Source: Undaria pinnatifida
Taxonomy: Eukaryota > Sar > Phaeophyceae > Laminariales > Alariaceae
Assembly: GCA_012845835.1 (NCBI GenBank)
Contig: JABAKD010000012.1
Span: forward strand, 4,979,674-5,043,673
Length of the DNA: 64,000 nt
Direction: 5' to 3'
This document shows, in pieces, positions 63,651-64,000 of this stretch. How positions within the stretch are numbered: position 1 is the stretch's first letter; the number at the start of each line of letters is the position of its first letter. Below the pieces are notes generated by a model, which saw only the letters and a program-made list of their open reading frames with translations, searched no databases and was not told the origin of the DNA. Both the position numbers and the translations under genes were made by a program.

Positions 63651-64000
63651 CGAAAATGCCACGCCTGGTGACGTTAAAAAAAGGCTGATAAAACTCGAAC
63701 ATCCTCTCGTGCGAGCTGGTTGCACAGGATTTCATTACATCGCGTAGCCTACGGTTAAGGGGATAGGGGATAGAAACATCCGTGATTGCGCCGCATATGC
63801 GGCGTCAAGGAACACCATTTCGTACAGCAGCAGCGCCCAGCAGCCCTGCAACACGATGACGACGGAGGGCCGGGATGTTGCATATAATACGGAGGTTTAT
63901 GCTCCTGCCCGTGCCCACACTTTCGTGATCGAGATCGACCGCCCGGGCGCGCGAGGTACAGTGTGCAGTATACCTGTGGAAGTGCATCTATCTCCTTTAT
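63651..64000. promoter_or_regulatory. Region upstream of the NDUFS8 coding start
   Basis: This should contain the 5' UTR and promoter of NDUFS8 on the minus strand. A possible UTR intron acceptor lies near 63668. I see no TATA box at a sensible distance and no second gene, so the call rests on position only. Confidence 0.35.

Overview
The window is a gene-poor, repeat-dominated piece of a eukaryotic nuclear genome. The evidence is one split mitochondrial complex I gene with GT-AG introns and a presequence, decayed Copia LTR retrotransposons, a LINE-type tail, dispersed noncoding repeats, long G/C homopolymers and an N-filled assembly gap. There is no bacterial-type gene packing, operon, rRNA gene or CRISPR array. 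The complex I protein and the repeat style would fit a stramenopile, perhaps a brown alga, but that is inference and the species cannot be read from the sequence.

Layout. 1-1700: poly-C tracts and two dispersed repeats, here called R1 (a ~300 bp repeat with a G-rich tail) and P (a ~350 bp repeat). 1805-8047: a complete but coding-dead Copia element on the minus strand with two ~97% identical LTRs. 8048-12190: a 4.1 kb noncoding repeat block Q. 12190-15170: tandemly duplicated short repeats and long poly-G runs. 15171-15670: a 500-N gap. 15671-27334: 29 copies of a 402 bp satellite, nearly identical on the left and decaying at the right edge. 27335-28030: an inverted fragment of Q. 28070-32745: a second, truncated Copia remnant on the plus strand. 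32746-41440: tRNA-like palindromes inside a terminal-repeat element, foldback elements, minisatellites, a LINE 3' end and tandem P copies. 41440-48520: a second full Q, more P, and a deleted third Q. 48598-53160: a ~600 bp tandem repeat studded with a conserved hairpin and interrupted by a 716 bp TA-flanked inverted-repeat transposon. 53160-58750: mostly featureless. 58755-63650: the only confident functional gene, an NDUFS8 (23 kDa, TYKY) homologue on the minus strand in four exons.

The NDUFS8 gene is structurally busy. Intron 1 holds two decayed copies of exon 2 arranged as a ~200 bp tandem triplication, and also a ~350 bp GGGTT array able to form G-quadruplexes. Elsewhere the recurring theme is palindromy: several unrelated repeat families are built from head-to-head tRNA-like (Pol III box A-like) halves or perfect hairpins, and one hairpin family shows a compensatory base-pair change through a wobble intermediate. 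These palindromic families and the 402 bp satellite are the best candidates for undescribed biology here.
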